Shown piece after piece: positions 62,493 to 64,000 of a stretch of 64,000 nucleotides of DNA; the first letter of the stretch is position 1; each line of letters starts with the position of its first letter. This DNA comes from CAYYJR01 sp964472305 (GTDB taxonomy: Bacteria > Armatimonadota > Hebobacteria > CAIYQO01). The position numbers and the translations under genes are program-made. The notes under the pieces are model-generated. The model was given only the letters and a program-made list of their open reading frames with translations, did not search any database and was not told the origin of the DNA. The stretch covers positions 1 to 64,000 of the forward strand of contig CAYYJR010000004.1 of assembly GCA_964472305.1 (NCBI GenBank). The letters run 5' to 3'.

Positions 62493-63293
62493 ATGGACAT
62501 GCAGCTTAAGGTAAATTACTGGATATTCTCCAACAAACCGGCTGGCAGCTACACCACGAAATATGACATGACGTGGATACTGGCGCAGAATGCCTATTAC
62601 TTCAAAAAGACGGAGCCGAACCGTGCCCGTATACAGCCGGGAGATGTAGTCTATCTGCGTATTTTCGGGGATTCTTACATCGGGCGCTGTGTTATCGGCG
62701 ACGAATGGGTCGTTGACCCGGAGTATCGACTACAGCAATCACCAGAAGCCGGTGCCTTCCCGTTGACCAATATTGAACTGTGGTCACGTCCACTTCCACA
62801 GGGGATGGTCATCCGCGACCTGTCCAACCAGGACGTTCGAGCCCGGATCGTGCGTATCTCTCACGACGATGCCATCATGATTGAAACAGCCCAGCGCATC
62901 TATTCCAGGCTCGGATTCGGCGGCGCGGATGGGCAGATATTCATTCTGGAGAAGGGGTTGGAGGAGGCAATCAAGCCGAACCTTGCCAAGTTAGGTCTCC
63001 GGTTGGCCAATGAGCGCATCTGCCAGCAGTTCGCGATGGGACCGGGCGTGGGACGTAGCGACTTGATCTGCGTGGATGGTAATAACGACCTTGTGGTGCT
63101 GGAACTGAAGCGAGGTGCTACTTCCGACGAAACCATCGGCCAGGTGCTTCGCTACGTCGGCTACGTCATGGAAAACATCGCTGCCGAGGGACAACAGGTC
63201 TTCGGCGCAATCGTCGCTTCGGACTACGATGAGCAACTACGTCTGGCTGCGATGGGGTCAGGGGTAAGGCTGTATCTGGTCAGATTAGGATGA
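62493..63293 (+). CDS. EVE-domain protein fused to a NucS-like PD-(D/E)XK nuclease
   Basis: 266 residues. Residues ~8-105 look like an EVE domain (PUA-like modified-base reader): YWIFSNKPAGSY, AYYFKKTEPNRARIQPGDVVYLRIFGDSYIGRCVIGDEW. A short linker leads to a C-terminal nuclease with the sequence pattern of endonuclease NucS/RecB-like folds: IFILEKGLEEAIKPNLAKLGL, then D190 in GRSDLICVD, E204 and K206 in VVLELKRGATSDE, and Q217/Y221 in IGQVLRYVGYV. This order (D, E-x-K, Q-x3-Y) is complete, so it should be active. Expected function: cutting DNA with modified bases, or a repair nuclease. AGGAGC before the ATG. It overlaps the following gene by four bases. Confidence 0.78.
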   Translation: MDMQLKVNYWIFSNKPAGSYTTKYDMTWILAQNAYYFKKTEPNRARIQPGDVVYLRIFGDSYIGRCVIGDEWVVDPEYRLQQSPEAGAFPLTNIELWSRPLPQGMVIRDLSNQDVRARIVRISHDDAIMIETAQRIYSRLGFGGADGQIFILEKGLEEAIKPNLAKLGLRLANERICQQFAMGPGVGRSDLICVDGNNDLVVLELKRGATSDETIGQVLRYVGYVMENIAAEGQQVFGAIVASDYDEQLRLAAMGSGVRLYLVRLG

Positions 63294-63748
63294 ATTATAT
63301 GAATATACGACAGGCGATATTAAACACCAAAGCCGGAGCAATATTCGTTATTGTTGTTTTCTTAATTGGCCCACTTATTGCTATTCGTCTGCACAAAGTA
63401 TTGACTTCGCCATGGCAAGCCACTCTTGTAGAAGACGGTTCGATAGTGTTAATTCATAACGGTTATTTTTCCACAGAGGAGTATGATCTGGTAATTCGTG
63501 AACGCCGATGGATGTGGCAGGATAAACAAACCCATTGGCATGTCCTTGTAACACCGTTTGAATCACACTTTACTGAACAAATGGTCCTTAAGCTTGGCAA
63601 TTATGGTGATATCTACTTGTGTGATCGAAAGACCCGTAAACAATATAAGGTTCGAAGTGAGTATGGGGAAGGATGGCAATTAAAGCGAGATAAAGATTGG
63701 AAGCCAATACTATTTCGCGATGACCCTGATCCACCGGAACGATGGTAG
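63290..63748 (+). CDS. Single-span membrane protein of unknown function, paired with the nuclease
   Basis: 152 residues, not recognised. One N-terminal membrane segment (GAIFVIVVFLIGPLIAI, about 16-32), followed by a hydrophilic, aromatic-rich domain. ATG at 63290 overlaps the stop of the EVE-nuclease gene (ATGA), so the two genes are translationally coupled. The base composition is clearly lower in GC than the rest of the window, suggesting transfer. An ATG at 63299 is a possible alternative start. Confidence 0.55.
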   Translation: MNYMNIRQAILNTKAGAIFVIVVFLIGPLIAIRLHKVLTSPWQATLVEDGSIVLIHNGYFSTEEYDLVIRERRWMWQDKQTHWHVLVTPFESHFTEQMVLKLGNYGDIYLCDRKTRKQYKVRSEYGEGWQLKRDKDWKPILFRDDPDPPERW

Positions 63749-64000
63749 AGTATAATAAAGAGAGGTGCAATGGGGGGCTATGCATACAGAGATAAAATTT
63801 GAGGCTGCCGTCTTACGACTTTTCTGATTGGCTCTTAATTCCCACCGATTATCCTCCAAACCCCTCCCTAATCCCTTCTTTGATATATACCATAGGGGAA
63901 CTATTCAGCCCATCCCAAAATATCAGCAACCGTTTACATATCGGACATACGATTACATGTTTCATATTTTCGTATATAATATCTGTATTGATTTCATATC
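63749..64000. other. AT-rich end of the window
   Basis: About 250 bases with low GC and no gene, repeat or clear promoter that I can support. It continues the AT-rich composition of the preceding two genes. Confidence 0.4.

Overview
The window is GC-rich chromosomal DNA from a heterotrophic, probably diderm bacterium. Two secreted beta-barrel-like proteins, lipoproteins with clear lipoboxes, a TolC-type fragment and a PilB-type ATPase all argue for an outer membrane. A BshB1-type deacetylase, several uroporphyrinogen-decarboxylase-family (URO-D) enzymes, heparinase-like proteins and many carbohydrate enzymes would fit Armatimonadota or a related terrabacterial lineage. That placement is inference; there is no rRNA or other phylogenetic anchor here.

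Layout. 0-11 kb: truncated malic enzyme, GerMN-like lipoprotein, bshB1, a GH38-type alpha-mannosidase convergent with a beta-helix protein, then panC-panD-ROK kinase closed by two tandem terminators. 11-17 kb: a decayed stretch, a beta-barrel protein, two SDR enzymes (one is fabG), an odd potassium-channel-like protein and a fabD-(small membrane protein)-fabG operon with a recognisable promoter and terminator. 17-24 kb: a heparinase-like lyase, metY and metX (direct sulfhydrylation route to methionine), and tsaD. 24-31 kb: a pilB-like ATPase with a second beta-barrel protein, then thiO-thiS-DUF169-thiG, a lipoprotein and wrbA. 31-43 kb: membrane proteins, a sulfatase-fold membrane enzyme, an SDR, an oxidoreductase fusion (Gfo/Idh/MocA joined to aldo-keto reductase), a very large PEGA-repeat protein with a catalytically dead caspase-like domain, a TolC fragment and murB. 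43.6-44.0 kb: four tRNA genes (Pro, Gly, Arg, His) on the minus strand behind a good promoter. 44-59 kb: an aminotransferase, a secreted heparinase-like protein and a catabolic-looking cluster (M55 aminopeptidase, three URO-D-family proteins, two xylose-isomerase-like TIM barrels, an esterase, a hydroxyacid dehydrogenase and an epimerase). 59-64 kb: a secreted GH26 mannanase, a truncated dehydrogenase abutting an IS1380-family transposase relic, and a more AT-rich end with an EVE-nuclease fusion.

How the genes fit together. Secreted GH26, heparinase-like and beta-helix proteins plus the cytoplasmic GH38-type enzyme suggest growth on plant or microbial polysaccharides, with the 50-59 kb enzymes processing the small products. 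Housekeeping genes (pan, fab, met, thi, tsaD, murB, tRNAs) are interspersed. Sigma-70-like promoters with -10 elements of the TACAAT/TATAAT type are readable upstream of several of them, and two (panD, tsaD) sit so close to the start codon that leaderless mRNAs are likely. Many genes end in long near-perfect hairpins, most without a U-tract.

Limits: all calls come from reading the sequence and recalled family motifs; no search or folding was run.
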